A stretch of 29,547 bases of DNA from JAPUDQ01 sp964532145 (GCA_964532145.1 CAZHGM010000008.1:1-29547); one strand, 5' to 3'; positions 22,628 through 29,417 are shown, numbered from the stretch's first letter. The notes: generated by a model from the letters alone, not told the origin. Translations and numbers: made by a program.

Positions 22628-24478
22628 CTATATCGAGGATTTACTGGCACGAGCCTTTGCTTCATTTGCAAGACTCCCAAGGAATTGATCGGCTTCGTAC
22701 TCACGCTCCTCCCCACTTAATACCGCGAGGTCTGCCCTGACTCGAGGGGTAAAGCGTTCGGTCTGAACCTCCCTATCTCCAATCACTACCGAATACGGTA
22801 CTTTCCAAACCTCTGCTGCCCTAATTTTTTTACCCACAGATTCATTGCTGTCGTCGACCGTCACCCGCAGCCCTTTGTCACGTGCCGCGGCAGCAAATTG
22901 ATTCACAAAATTCACAACTCCATCACTATCTTTTACCTGAATAATCCGAAGCTGCTCCGGAGAGAGCCAAAGCGGAAATTTCCCTCCATAGTGTTCGATT
23001 AGTAGCATAATAAACCGTTCAAATGACCCGAGAATAGCTCGATGCAACATTACGGGGCGTTGTGTTTCTCCACGTTGATCAATATACTCAAGTCCGAATC
23101 GGGTAGGCATTGCAAAATCAATCTGAATTGTTGCGAGTTGTGTCTCCCTGCCCAAGGCGTCTTTAAACATAAAATCCAGTTTTGGACCATACAACGCCGC
23201 CTCACCTTCCATGCGCTTTGCGTTAAGCTGTTTCTTGTCGGAGACGGCCGCCAACATTTCTTCGGCCCGCTCCCAATCGGCTGGGTCACCAATATATTTT
23301 TCGGGTGCAGTCGTATCTCGCACAGAGAGTGACACCCAGTGATTGCCCCACAGCCCAAGACCTGAGTAAAATTCCTCAACAACCTCAGCTATCATCGTTG
23401 CTTCCTGCTCAATCTGATCAGATCTACAAAAGGTGTGTCCATCATCAACCGTAAACCCTCTCGTACGCTGCAGGCCACCAATTTGCCCTGGTTTTTCATC
23501 ACGGTATTGCATAGTTTGCTCAATATAACGTAGCGGGAGGTCGCGGTAGCTACGAGGACGGGAGGCATATATCTGCGTATGATGAGGGCAATTGACCGGC
23601 TTAAGAATAAACTCTTGGTCATAATGACTTTTTACCTGGAAAAGTTCATCAGTGAATTTGCTGGCATGCCCGGATGTTTCATACAATTCTAGCTTCGCCA
23701 GGTGTGGAATTGAGACCTGAAGCATGCCGTATTGTCGACTAATATCTTTGAGTGCACCTTTTATCTCTTCTATTAGCACTGTTCCTCTTGGCGTATAAAG
23801 CGGCAAGCCTGGGCCAACGAGATCTGAAAAGGCAAAGAGGTCGAGCTCTTGACCAAGCTTACGATGATCGCGAGCCTTGGCCTCTTCAACTTGCTCAAGA
23901 TAATCATCAAGCGCTTTACGATCTTGAAATGCCACACCATACAGTCGCTGCATTTGGGTATTGTTAGTTTTACCACGCCAATACGCTCCCGCCACTTTTG
24001 TGAGCTTAAAAGCGCCTACGCTACCCGTTGTAGAAATGTGTGGGCCACGGCATAGGTCTGTAAAATCACCGTCAGTATAAAATGAAACGTTTTTAACAAC
24101 ACTCTTTTCACCTGCTTCAAGACCAAGCTCAGCACTATCAAGCTCTTTAATCGCTGTCGTGCCTGCTCGCTTAAGGTCGTTAAGCAATTCTTCTTTGTAG
24201 GGCTGATGTTCTTTCTTCGCCCACGCAACTGCCTCATCAACTGGCTTTTCGCTACGCTCAAATGTGTAGTTTGCATCGACAATCTTTAACATCTCCGCTT
24301 CAATTCGGCCAAAATCATCTTCGGAAATCTTTGCCTCTCCTAAATCGATATCATAATAAAAGCCATGTTCGATAACAGGACCAACGCCAAACTTCGCCTC
24401 TGGCCACAAATGCTTCACTGCCTGTGCCATAATATGAGCAAGACTATGCCTCATGGCGTAGAGCTGTTTGTCATCCAT
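22628..24478 (-). CDS. thrS: Threonyl-tRNA synthetase without the N-terminal TGS domain
   Basis: A 616-aa class II synthetase that charges tRNA-Thr. The protein begins directly with the editing (N2) domain, HSLAH (11-15) being its HxxxH zinc-like motif, with DLCRGPH and TTGSVGAFKL following. The ~60-aa TGS domain is absent. The catalytic domain has the zinc-ligand context KPVNCPHH, YRDLPLRYIEQTMQYRDEKPG and RTRGFTVDDGHTFC. The C-terminal anticodon-binding domain starts near 510 (LSPEQLRIIQV). The ATG at 24478 follows a perfect SD (AAGGAGGTGAT). It is controlled by the T-box-like leader and its own promoter. First gene of thrS-atl-miaA. Confidence 0.96.
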   Translation of the reverse strand: MDDKQLYAMRHSLAHIMAQAVKHLWPEAKFGVGPVIEHGFYYDIDLGEAKISEDDFGRIEAEMLKIVDANYTFERSEKPVDEAVAWAKKEHQPYKEELLNDLKRAGTTAIKELDSAELGLEAGEKSVVKNVSFYTDGDFTDLCRGPHISTTGSVGAFKLTKVAGAYWRGKTNNTQMQRLYGVAFQDRKALDDYLEQVEEAKARDHRKLGQELDLFAFSDLVGPGLPLYTPRGTVLIEEIKGALKDISRQYGMLQVSIPHLAKLELYETSGHASKFTDELFQVKSHYDQEFILKPVNCPHHTQIYASRPRSYRDLPLRYIEQTMQYRDEKPGQIGGLQRTRGFTVDDGHTFCRSDQIEQEATMIAEVVEEFYSGLGLWGNHWVSLSVRDTTAPEKYIGDPADWERAEEMLAAVSDKKQLNAKRMEGEAALYGPKLDFMFKDALGRETQLATIQIDFAMPTRFGLEYIDQRGETQRPVMLHRAILGSFERFIMLLIEHYGGKFPLWLSPEQLRIIQVKDSDGVVNFVNQFAAAARDKGLRVTVDDSNESVGKKIRAAEVWKVPYSVVIGDREVQTERFTPRVRADLAVLSGEEREYEADQFLGSLANEAKARASKSSI

Positions 24479-24499
24479 ATCACCTCCTTATAGGTAATT

Positions 24500-24536
24500 A
24501 AAAAACACGCTACATGATGATAGATCATCGAGCGTG
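24500..24536 (-). terminator. Intrinsic terminator inside the thrS leader
   Basis: Minus strand CACGCT/AGCGTG outer stem with inner GATGA/TCATC and six U residues, ending ~22 nt before the thrS start. It is an attenuator rather than a gene-end terminator, as its only downstream gene is thrS. Confidence 0.85.
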
Positions 24537-24652
24537 CCTCGGTCCGCATATTGCGGAGGTTCCACCTCAGCGTTTACTCTTGCCGCATTTCATCCGCTAT
24601 CTGCGACCGCTCCAGCGAAGCTCTTCGGTTCGTTACGCCGCGTCGTTGCTCA
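24500..24652 (-). promoter_or_regulatory. T-box-like riboswitch leader of thrS
   Basis: Minus strand leader of ~150 nt. The antiterminator has the T-box form: GAGG (24568-24565), the 7-nt bulge TGGAACC (24564-24558), stem TCCGC/GCGGA (24557-24553, 24547-24543) with loop AATAT, then CC opposite GG. The bulge TGGA is complementary to a tRNA ending UCCA, and the tRNA-Thr gene at 29276-29351 does have discriminator U. A strong intrinsic terminator follows (24536-24500). Uncharged tRNA-Thr would be expected to raise thrS expression. I could not place the stem I specifier codon with confidence. Confidence 0.7.
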
Positions 24653-24658
24653 CTATTC

Positions 24659-24687
24659 ATACTACCTAACACCCCCAATGATTGCAA
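24659..24687 (-). promoter_or_regulatory. thrS promoter
   Basis: -35 TTGCAA (24687-24682), 17-bp spacer, -10 TAGTAT (24664-24659). The -35 is a perfect palindrome shared with the opposite promoter for tRNA-Val. Confidence 0.65.
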
Positions 24688-24710
24688 TCCCTCCCCTGTT
24701 TTGGTATGAT
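24682..24710 (+). promoter_or_regulatory. tRNA-Val promoter
   Basis: -35 TTGCAA (24682-24687), 17-bp spacer, -10 TATGAT (24705-24710); the tRNA starts 31 bp further on. Confidence 0.7.
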
Positions 24711-24740
24711 TTGGTGTGTTGATAGAAGACATGTGAATAG

Positions 24741-24817
24741 GGGCGATTAGCTCATTTGGCTAGAGCGCGTCATTGACGTTGACGAGGTGATAGGTTCGAA
24801 TCCTATATCGCCCACCA
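24741..24817 (+). tRNA. tRNA-Val(GAC)
   Basis: A 77-nt cloverleaf. Acceptor GGGCGAT/ATCGCCC, D stem GCTC/GAGC, anticodon stem CGTCA/TGACG with loop TTGACGT (anticodon GAC), T arm ATAGG-TTCGAAT-CCTAT, discriminator A and encoded CCA. Confidence 0.95.
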
Positions 24818-24825
24818 CACATAGA

Positions 24826-24852
24826 GGACCCGACATGGGTCATTTTTTTTAT
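24826..24852 (+). terminator. tRNA-Val terminator
   Basis: GACCC/GGGTC hairpin with a 5-nt loop, followed by an A and eight T residues, 10 nt after the tRNA. Confidence 0.75.
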
Positions 24853-24922
24853 TTCTCTCTGTTAGAACGCTCGTTCGGCACATTTTGCAGCAACAATGCT
24901 TTCAAACTGCTTATATTTTCGA

Positions 24923-24928
24923 TATAGT
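24923..24928 (+). promoter_or_regulatory. Putative -10 box of the disrupted membrane-protein gene
   Basis: TATAGT, with a weak -35 TTTCAA 17 bp upstream. The ATG is at 24959, preceded by purine-rich GAGGTGAGG. Confidence 0.4.
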
Positions 24929-25209
24929 GAAGAGGTACATAATGAGGTGAGGTTACGAATGGATTTACGTCCTCAACAGCACGTGCAAGCACGGCAACGA
25001 CCAGCTGGGCCTGTCATGACACATCAGCAGACCGGCTCAAAGCCCACGCCCCCCCCAGAGGGCTGAGCAAAAAGAAAATAGGTGGCCTTGTCGCCGCCGC
25101 AGTTTTAGTGTGCGCACTTGCGGGTTATGCTTTTTATCTAACTATAGGGCACGGTGGTGTAAAAACCGGGCAATACCAGGCAGTCTTTCTGGCAAATGGC
25201 CAGGTGTAT

Positions 25210-25217
25210 TTTGGAAA
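25210..25217 (+). repeat. Target-site duplication, left copy
   Basis: TTTGGAAA, identical to 25951-25958 on the other side of the IS. An 8-bp duplication is typical of IS1595-family transposition. Confidence 0.9.
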
Positions 25218-25950
25218 GGTACAAGACCAGTTTACACCCTAGTCATTCCTTTCCCGCAGCAGCTTAAGTAGTGTCTTGTATCAATCTTCATACCTCGTAT
25301 TATACCGCCATTCACATTCTTTGAGATGTAAGTTGAAATGATCTTTTCTTAGCCCTCGTAGCTTTGTCAGCCGCACCTTGGCAACGCCCCAGAAGTTCTC
25401 GATGCCATTGATGTGGGATCTGGGGGTGTTCCGTGCAACGCATTCATTACTTCCGTGGTTGACTCGGTAGTGCCGCTTGTAGCCCCAATCCACCAAACCG
25501 TCGTAGCTTTTCCAGCCGTCTGAGTAGATGGTACTGTCAGATTCTACTTTCGTTTGTATGATCTGTTTGAGGGTCTCTCTAGAGACATTGGGAACTATCT
25601 GTGTGTAGACTTTGCCATTTCGTTTTAGGATGACCTTGCGGCCAGCTCCGCGACCGCGGATACCACGAACTCTGCGAGGACCAAAGTAGCTTTCATCAAT
25701 CTCAACTTCACCAGATAACGGTGACACGGACTCGCAGTATGAAACGATAACCGTACGTATATAGGTCAGAATACGGTTAACTGTTTTACGATTCAGATCG
25801 GTTAGTTCAGCAATCTGCGAGGCGGTAAGATCCTCGCAAAACAACCGTACAATCTGTCTCGTTTTAGCCTCAGAAATATGCGAACGCTTGAGGTACTTGT
25901 TTTCCATCTGTTATTTAGTGTAACGAGGTTGGGTAAAGTGGTCTTGTACC
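25218..25950 (-). mobile_element. IS1595-family insertion sequence, 733 bp, complete
   Basis: Bounded by terminal inverted repeats that match over GGTACAAGACCA, one mismatch, TTTAC (25218-25235 against 25950-25933), with flanking 8-bp direct repeats TTTGGAAA. It contains one full-length transposase on the minus strand. Intact ends, an intact ORF and a perfect target duplication mean a recent insertion, possibly still mobile. Confidence 0.93.
25281..25907 (-). CDS. IS1595 family transposase (ISXO2-like DDE)
   Basis: A 208-aa transposase. The N-terminal helix-turn-helix (~16-50; TASQIAELTDLNRKTVNRIL) binds the ends. The catalytic residues are Asp71 (EVEIDESYFG), Asp130 (IYSDGWKSYDG) and Glu170 (HINGIENFWGVAK), giving the DDE/N layout of the ISXO2 domain, plus the RRVRGIRGRGAGRK basic loop. 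It lacks the N-terminal zinc ribbon of longer relatives. TACACT 9 nt before the ATG may be its -10. Confidence 0.94.
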   Translation of the reverse strand: MENKYLKRSHISEAKTRQIVRLFCEDLTASQIAELTDLNRKTVNRILTYIRTVIVSYCESVSPLSGEVEIDESYFGPRRVRGIRGRGAGRKVILKRNGKVYTQIVPNVSRETLKQIIQTKVESDSTIYSDGWKSYDGLVDWGYKRHYRVNHGSNECVARNTPRSHINGIENFWGVAKVRLTKLRGLRKDHFNLHLKECEWRYNTRYED

Positions 25951-25958
25951 TTTGGAAA
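25951..25958 (+). repeat. Target-site duplication, right copy
   Basis: TTTGGAAA directly after the right inverted repeat, identical to 25210-25217. Confidence 0.9.
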
Positions 25959-26239
25959 AATAACCCGTCTTAGCGCCGACTCGATCGTAATGAGAGATAT
26001 TTACTATCTCCAGCAATCAGCAAATGTCCAATCGGGTCAAGATGACAAAAAAGAACAGGCAGCGCAAAACCAGCTTACCCTTACGAAACTCGGCAAGGAA
26101 CTGCATGCCCCGGAAGACGAAATGTTTATTCAACGAAGCCAGATACTCTTCTGGGAGAATGTAAAAAATGATAGCCAAGTCGTAAAGACTATAGCGCAAG
26201 AAAAAACTCAACACTAATCGATCATTTGCTTTCACCATG

Positions 26240-26265
26240 TGGCCACTAAAAACAGTGGCCATTTT
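26240..26265 (+). terminator. Terminator of the disrupted gene
   Basis: 8-bp stem TGGCCACT/AGTGGCCA (26240-26247, 26254-26261) with a 6-nt loop, followed by TTTTA. Confidence 0.8.
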
Positions 26266-26321
26266 ATCTGTTACATTTATCGTCATCCATTTCATGATAT
26301 ATTAGTAAGCATAAGCGCATC

Positions 26322-26350
26322 TTGACATATAAAATGCGTTGTGGTAATAT
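26322..26350 (+). promoter_or_regulatory. Strong promoter of the 43-aa ORF
   Basis: Perfect -35 TTGACA (26322-26327), 17-bp spacer, TGG-extended -10 TAATAT (26345-26350). Six nucleotides separate the -10 from the ATG, so transcription should start at the A of the start codon. Confidence 0.8.
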
Positions 26351-26356
26351 AATTCC

Positions 26357-26488
26357 ATGGGTACCACCAATACACAAAGTACAGGTAGCCATGTAAACGA
26401 ATCAGAACTCCAAAAGTTCACGCTTCACTTCGAGGCAACACCTCGCAATGAGAACTCGAGTAAGCGTTCGGTCAAAGCATCACGCTAA
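26357..26488 (+). CDS. 43-aa small protein, leaderless, unknown
   Basis: The ORF starts ATG at 26357 and ends TAA 26486-26488. It encodes a polar peptide: an N-terminal Thr/Ser/Gln-rich part, a central QKFTLHFEAT strand-like segment, and a basic C-terminus (SSKRSVKASR). Six bases after a near-perfect extended promoter and 14 bases before a strong terminator, it is the sole gene of a ~180-nt transcript. No SD is present, consistent with leaderless translation. It is short and hard to judge by composition, but the flanking signals make a genuine small gene likely. No family recognised. Confidence 0.6.
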   Translation: MGTTNTQSTGSHVNESELQKFTLHFEATPRNENSSKRSVKASR

Positions 26489-26502
26489 GACCCCTGTACG
26501 CT

Positions 26503-26536
26503 GAAGACTCTCCTCCACCAGGAGAGTCTTCTTTTT
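26503..26536 (+). terminator. Terminator of the 43-aa gene
   Basis: 12-bp perfect stem (GAAGACTCTCCT and its complement) with loop CCACC, followed by TTTTT. Confidence 0.9.
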
Positions 26537-26538
26537 AG

Positions 26539-26568
26539 TTATCCGCATAGTTTCGCACGTTATCCACT
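26539..26568 (+). promoter_or_regulatory. Two DnaA-box-like sites upstream of nrdR
   Basis: TTATCCGCA (26539-26547) and TTATCCACT (26560-26568), each one mismatch from TTATCCACA, in the same direction and 21 bp apart (two helical turns). Confidence 0.35.
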
Positions 26569-26589
26569 AGTATTTTATATAGCGATATG

Positions 26590-26601
26590 ACAATATATTG
26601 T
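26590..26601 (+). promoter_or_regulatory. NrdR-box-like palindrome
   Basis: Perfect 12-bp palindrome ACAATATATTGT, close to the core of the known NrdR box, ending one base before the nrdR ATG. A -10-like CAATAT lies inside it, so binding would block the promoter directly (autorepression). Confidence 0.6.
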
Positions 26602-26602
26602 T

Positions 26603-27031
26603 ATGGTATGCCCATATTGCCACTCACCGAACACTCGCGTCGTAAACTCGCGGAGCCACAGCACAACGCCAGAAGTATGGCGCCGTCGAACATGTGCACG
26701 ATGCAAAACAGTGTTCACATCATACGAGACTCCGTCCCCCAAAGAGTTACCTTTGGTCACCGACTCCAGGCATCCCCCGCGACCCTTTAGTAAGCCCACT
26801 TTAATGATTTCAATCCATTCCTGCCTGGATGATACGATAGATGCCCCAGAACGGGCCAGCGCCCTCACCGATACCGTGTTTCACCAGCTCGCTGCGCTAC
26901 ACCAGGCGACGCTTAGCACAGCGGACATCGCAAGGTTCACCTATACATGCCTAAGCCACTACAACAAACACAGCGCTTTACGGTACGGTGTCGAACATAG
27001 GATCCTTACGCCGTCACATATCGTTCTCTAG
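26603..27031 (+). CDS. nrdR: Transcriptional repressor NrdR
   Basis: A 142-aa protein. The N-terminal zinc ribbon has Cys3/Cys6 and Cys31/Cys34 (MVCPYCHSPNT...RRRTCARCKTVFTSYE), the NrdR hallmark. The ATP-cone domain is at ~47-135 but reads LVTDSRHPPRPFSKPTLMISI instead of the usual VVKRDGRREPFDREKL, so several nucleotide-contacting basic residues are changed. NrdR represses ribonucleotide reductase genes in response to dATP/ATP. The start is clear (ATG GTA TGC) and no SD is seen. Its last 4 bp overlap the convergent glycosyltransferase gene. Confidence 0.9.
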   Translation: MVCPYCHSPNTRVVNSRSHSTTPEVWRRRTCARCKTVFTSYETPSPKELPLVTDSRHPPRPFSKPTLMISIHSCLDDTIDAPERASALTDTVFHQLAALHQATLSTADIARFTYTCLSHYNKHSALRYGVEHRILTPSHIVL

Positions 27032-28644
27032 AGACGAGCCTTGCCGTCATGGTCAATGACGGCCTTGTCGGTAACATCAAACCGCTCAAGATACTTTCCG
27101 ATCAACAAACGCGTCTGCGAGTTGATAGCGGCAGCTGAGCCATACACGAGACTGGTGAGCGGCATAAGCACCCACTGAAGCAGTAGCCATATGCTACGGT
27201 GACGACGATAGCGCGCTGGCCTCGGTGGTAGCATTTTGAAGGAGACAAATACTGAAATGAATAGGCCAAGCATAGCAACTCTCTGAATGCTGCTTACGAT
27301 CTCCGGTAGCTGATGTGCGGCAACGCTCCGGGATGCTTCAGGGTTTATCAACAGTGGGCCAAATGCACCAAAAGTAATGATAATAGCCGATGATGCCCAT
27401 GAGACGTGTCCTTCGAGAAGCCGGGCAAATTTTGCGATCCCGTCAAAGAACGGCACTGTTCGATTTTTGCGAAATAGCCGTGTCGCGACATAGGCGATAT
27501 CAGAGGCCCCGTAGGCCCATCGTTGCACTTGCTTAAATTGTGCCACAAGCGTTTTTCGATAATTCTCTGATAGTACGGCATCCTGGTATATCGGCACAAA
27601 TATAGGTACTACGGAATAGTTACCATCAAACCGAAAATAACTACGCCAGAATTGGTGACCGTCCTCGACAATAGTACGCGTACTCCAAAACCCCATATCA
27701 ATCAGTGCAGCGAGACTCTGCGAATGTGACGCAAAATTTCTTAACATATGTGGGCGTAAGCTGTTAATGAGATTCCAGAACGAGTTACCTGTCGCAACAA
27801 CACGCATTGGGGCGGGGACATCCCAGATATTGTTAAGGAACAGCGTTAACGGCTGGAAGGCAGCATGACGAGGATCGGGATGTATGACATATTCGTATGT
27901 AAGATAGGCAAAATAACCCTTGTGTGGGCGATTATCACTATCGAGTGTTGTGACTATAACATTGTCAGGGCCAATTGATGCTGCCTCCGTGTACCTCGCA
28001 AGTGCTTTCCCTGCATAGGTGATATTGCCGCCCTTGCCACGAACCTCTGTCTCGATGAACGGATGCTTCACTATCATCATGTGCTTAAAATGATGTTTAT
28101 AACGCGACAGAAGCGTTTTGCATGCATCCTCTGATTGAGCACCATCTCGCCCCTCGTAGGCGATTACGAGAATGATTCGCTTCGTATCGTAGTCGCTGTC
28201 GCACACCGCTTGGACAGTAGGCTCGAGAACATCAATACTCTCATTGTACGTTGCAATAATAACAGCATTATATATATCAGTCGGGGTTTTACGGCCGACT
28301 GTCATTGCAAGCTGCTTGAGATTTGCGCGGTGAGCCTTCGGATATGCTACTCCTTCATCAAGCGAACGCTGCGGGTGCTGTAGATCGGCCAGGCGAGATA
28401 GCCAATCAACCCGCTTGGCGCGCTCAAGTGTGTTATACCCCTGTATTGTTCGGATTGCCATGGCGACAGCTTTTACGAAATAACTAATAATGTACACAAC
28501 GATGAAGCCCGCTGCTATCAATGGGCTGAACAAGCTCAACACAAACGGCGCGGTAATCATTGTATAGCTCAGTATGGCAGGCAGCATCTCAAAAAAACGA
28601 TACATGCGTGAGCGTTTGCCGGTTGGTATTTCAATATCAGTCAT
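27028..28644 (-). CDS. Membrane GT2 glycosyltransferase, processive type
   Basis: A 538-aa protein. Two N-terminal membrane segments (~22-62) and three or four C-terminal ones (~405-520) surround a GT-A catalytic domain (~120-385). The motifs of processive GT2 enzymes are present: ATYNES (131-136), GKGGN (203-207), LDSDN with the DxD at 235-237, VEDGH (326-330), and QxxRW as Q372-V-Q-R375-W376. It is therefore related to cellulose/hyaluronan synthase-like enzymes that polymerise and export a glycan, or to long-chain GT2 enzymes. Product unknown. Its ATG overlaps the stop of the upstream membrane protein (TAATG), indicating a functional pair. Confidence 0.9.
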   Translation of the reverse strand: MTDIEIPTGKRSRMYRFFEMLPAILSYTMITAPFVLSLFSPLIAAGFIVVYIISYFVKAVAMAIRTIQGYNTLERAKRVDWLSRLADLQHPQRSLDEGVAYPKAHRANLKQLAMTVGRKTPTDIYNAVIIATYNESIDVLEPTVQAVCDSDYDTKRIILVIAYEGRDGAQSEDACKTLLSRYKHHFKHMMIVKHPFIETEVRGKGGNITYAGKALARYTEAASIGPDNVIVTTLDSDNRPHKGYFAYLTYEYVIHPDPRHAAFQPLTLFLNNIWDVPAPMRVVATGNSFWNLINSLRPHMLRNFASHSQSLAALIDMGFWSTRTIVEDGHQFWRSYFRFDGNYSVVPIFVPIYQDAVLSENYRKTLVAQFKQVQRWAYGASDIAYVATRLFRKNRTVPFFDGIAKFARLLEGHVSWASSAIIITFGAFGPLLINPEASRSVAAHQLPEIVSSIQRVAMLGLFISVFVSFKMLPPRPARYRRHRSIWLLLQWVLMPLTSLVYGSAAAINSQTRLLIGKYLERFDVTDKAVIDHDGKARL

Positions 28645-29018
28645 TATTGGGATAGCGACACTACTTTAAATATCGCCAAGAAAAATACAGCTGCCACTAC
28701 GAGTAGCGCCGTGCCGTAGTATACAAATCCGAGAGCGAATTCCCTACCGCGCTCCTGGTAAAGTTTAGCGCTGAGAAGAATGTGCCCCGCTGCGACGATA
28801 CACGAGAAAACAACGAAATTAAGTAGGTAAAACCACTGGTCTAACGAGTAGTTTTTAGCATCAAATCGTGAATACCGCACCGGTACACGTAGTTCGCCGG
28901 GTCGTATATACAGCACAGAAATTATCAAGATCACACCTAATGCAAGCAGCAGACCAATGATAGCAAACAAATACTTTCTATCAGCAAGAAGAGACGGTAA
29001 CTTTAGTTCCTTAAACAT
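28644..29018 (-). CDS. Small membrane protein coupled to the GT2 enzyme
   Basis: A 124-aa protein with three predicted membrane segments (~17-37, ~63-82, ~95-118) and a short basic N-terminus (MFKELKLPSLLADRKYLF). No known domain recognised. A longer in-frame start at 29090 is rejected because it would run through the tRNA-Gly gene. The ATG at 29018 follows a TATAAT (29033-29028) by 9 nt. Its stop overlaps the glycosyltransferase start by one base, so it may help assemble or gate that enzyme (inference). Confidence 0.75.
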   Translation of the reverse strand: MFKELKLPSLLADRKYLFAIIGLLLALGVILIISVLYIRPGELRVPVRYSRFDAKNYSLDQWFYLLNFVVFSCIVAAGHILLSAKLYQERGREFALGFVYYGTALLVVAAVFFLAIFKVVSLSQ

Positions 29019-29040
29019 CGTGTTGTTATTATACCTTATT

Positions 29041-29114
29041 TGGTGCGGGTAAGGAGAGTCGAACTCCTGTCTCAACCTTGGGAAGGTCACATAATACCGT
29101 TATACGATACCCGC
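29041..29114 (-). tRNA. tRNA-Gly(CCC)
   Basis: A 74-nt minus-strand tRNA. Acceptor GCGGGTA/TACCCGC, anticodon loop TTCCCAA (anticodon CCC), T arm AGGAG-TTCGACT-CTCCT, discriminator A and encoded CCA (29043-29041). Confidence 0.94.
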
Positions 29115-29134
29115 TCGAGGGGCAACCGTGAGCC

Positions 29135-29159
29135 AAAACACGATTTTTCTCATCGTTTT
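29135..29159 (-). terminator. Weak terminator-like hairpin between tRNA-Thr and tRNA-Gly
   Basis: Minus strand AAAACGAT / ATCGT.TTTT hairpin with a purine loop and T-rich 3' arm. It may separate the two tRNA units, or be read through. Confidence 0.35.
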
Positions 29160-29275
29160 ACTGTTCTTTTTCTCAATATGCCGCCCACCTGCCAATATGC
29201 GTTTGCCTCGTGAAACTCTGTACTCGTCGGCTGTGAGTCAAAGATTTCAGTCTAGACAAGCCTATTGATCCGACA

Positions 29276-29351
29276 TGGAGCCACCTGCCGGGATCGAACC
29301 GGCGACCTTCTCGTTACGAATGAGATGCTCTACCGACTGAGCTAAGGTGGC
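29276..29351 (-). tRNA. tRNA-Thr(CGU)
   Basis: A 76-nt minus-strand tRNA. Acceptor GCCACCT/AGGTGGC, D arm GCTC/GAGC, anticodon loop TTCGTAA (anticodon CGU), T arm GCCGG-TTCGATC-CCGGC, encoded CCA. The discriminator base is U, which fits the TGGA bulge of the thrS leader. The last anticodon-stem pair is an A-C mismatch. Confidence 0.94.
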
Positions 29352-29360
29352 GCACGTGTT

Positions 29361-29366
29361 ATTATA
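29361..29366 (-). promoter_or_regulatory. tRNA-Thr promoter (extended -10)
   Basis: Minus strand TGA-TATAAT, 9 nt before the mature tRNA. A weak -35 TTACGC (29390-29385) lies 18 bp upstream and overlaps the opposite promoter. Confidence 0.55.
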
Positions 29367-29382
29367 TCAAATACCGCCCCTG

Positions 29383-29411
29383 TTGCGTAAGAGCGATAAA
29401 TTTGCTAATAT
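29383..29411 (+). promoter_or_regulatory. Promoter of the structured RNA at the window end
   Basis: -35 TTGCGT (29383-29388), 17-bp spacer, TGC-extended -10 TAATAT (29406-29411). Confidence 0.65.
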
Positions 29412-29417
29412 TACCTA

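Larger units (their letters stand above)
24959..26217 (+). pseudogene. Single-pass membrane protein gene broken by a poly-C frameshift and an IS1595 insertion
   Basis: The reconstructed protein is a short Pro/Gln-rich N-terminus (MDLRPQQHVQARQ...), a transmembrane segment (GGLVAAAVLVCALAGYAFYL), then an extracytoplasmic part, KTGQYQAVFLANGQVYFGK joined across the IS to ITRLSADSIVMRDIYYLQQ..., ending at TAA 26215-26217. Two lesions are visible. At the 8-C run (25049-25056) the start frame runs into TGA (25064-25066); one extra C would restore the membrane-segment frame. The IS at 25218-25950 sits in the middle, and its end adds an in-frame TAG. With one copy of the 8-bp duplication removed, the reading frame through the IS junction is perfect. 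I believe the family is conserved in Saccharibacteria; its function is unknown. Confidence 0.85.

Noticed and set aside
28644..29090. Longer start (29090) for the membrane protein next to the GT2 gene
   Set aside because: The extension would translate most of the tRNA-Gly gene; the ATG at 29018 with TATAAT just upstream is far better.
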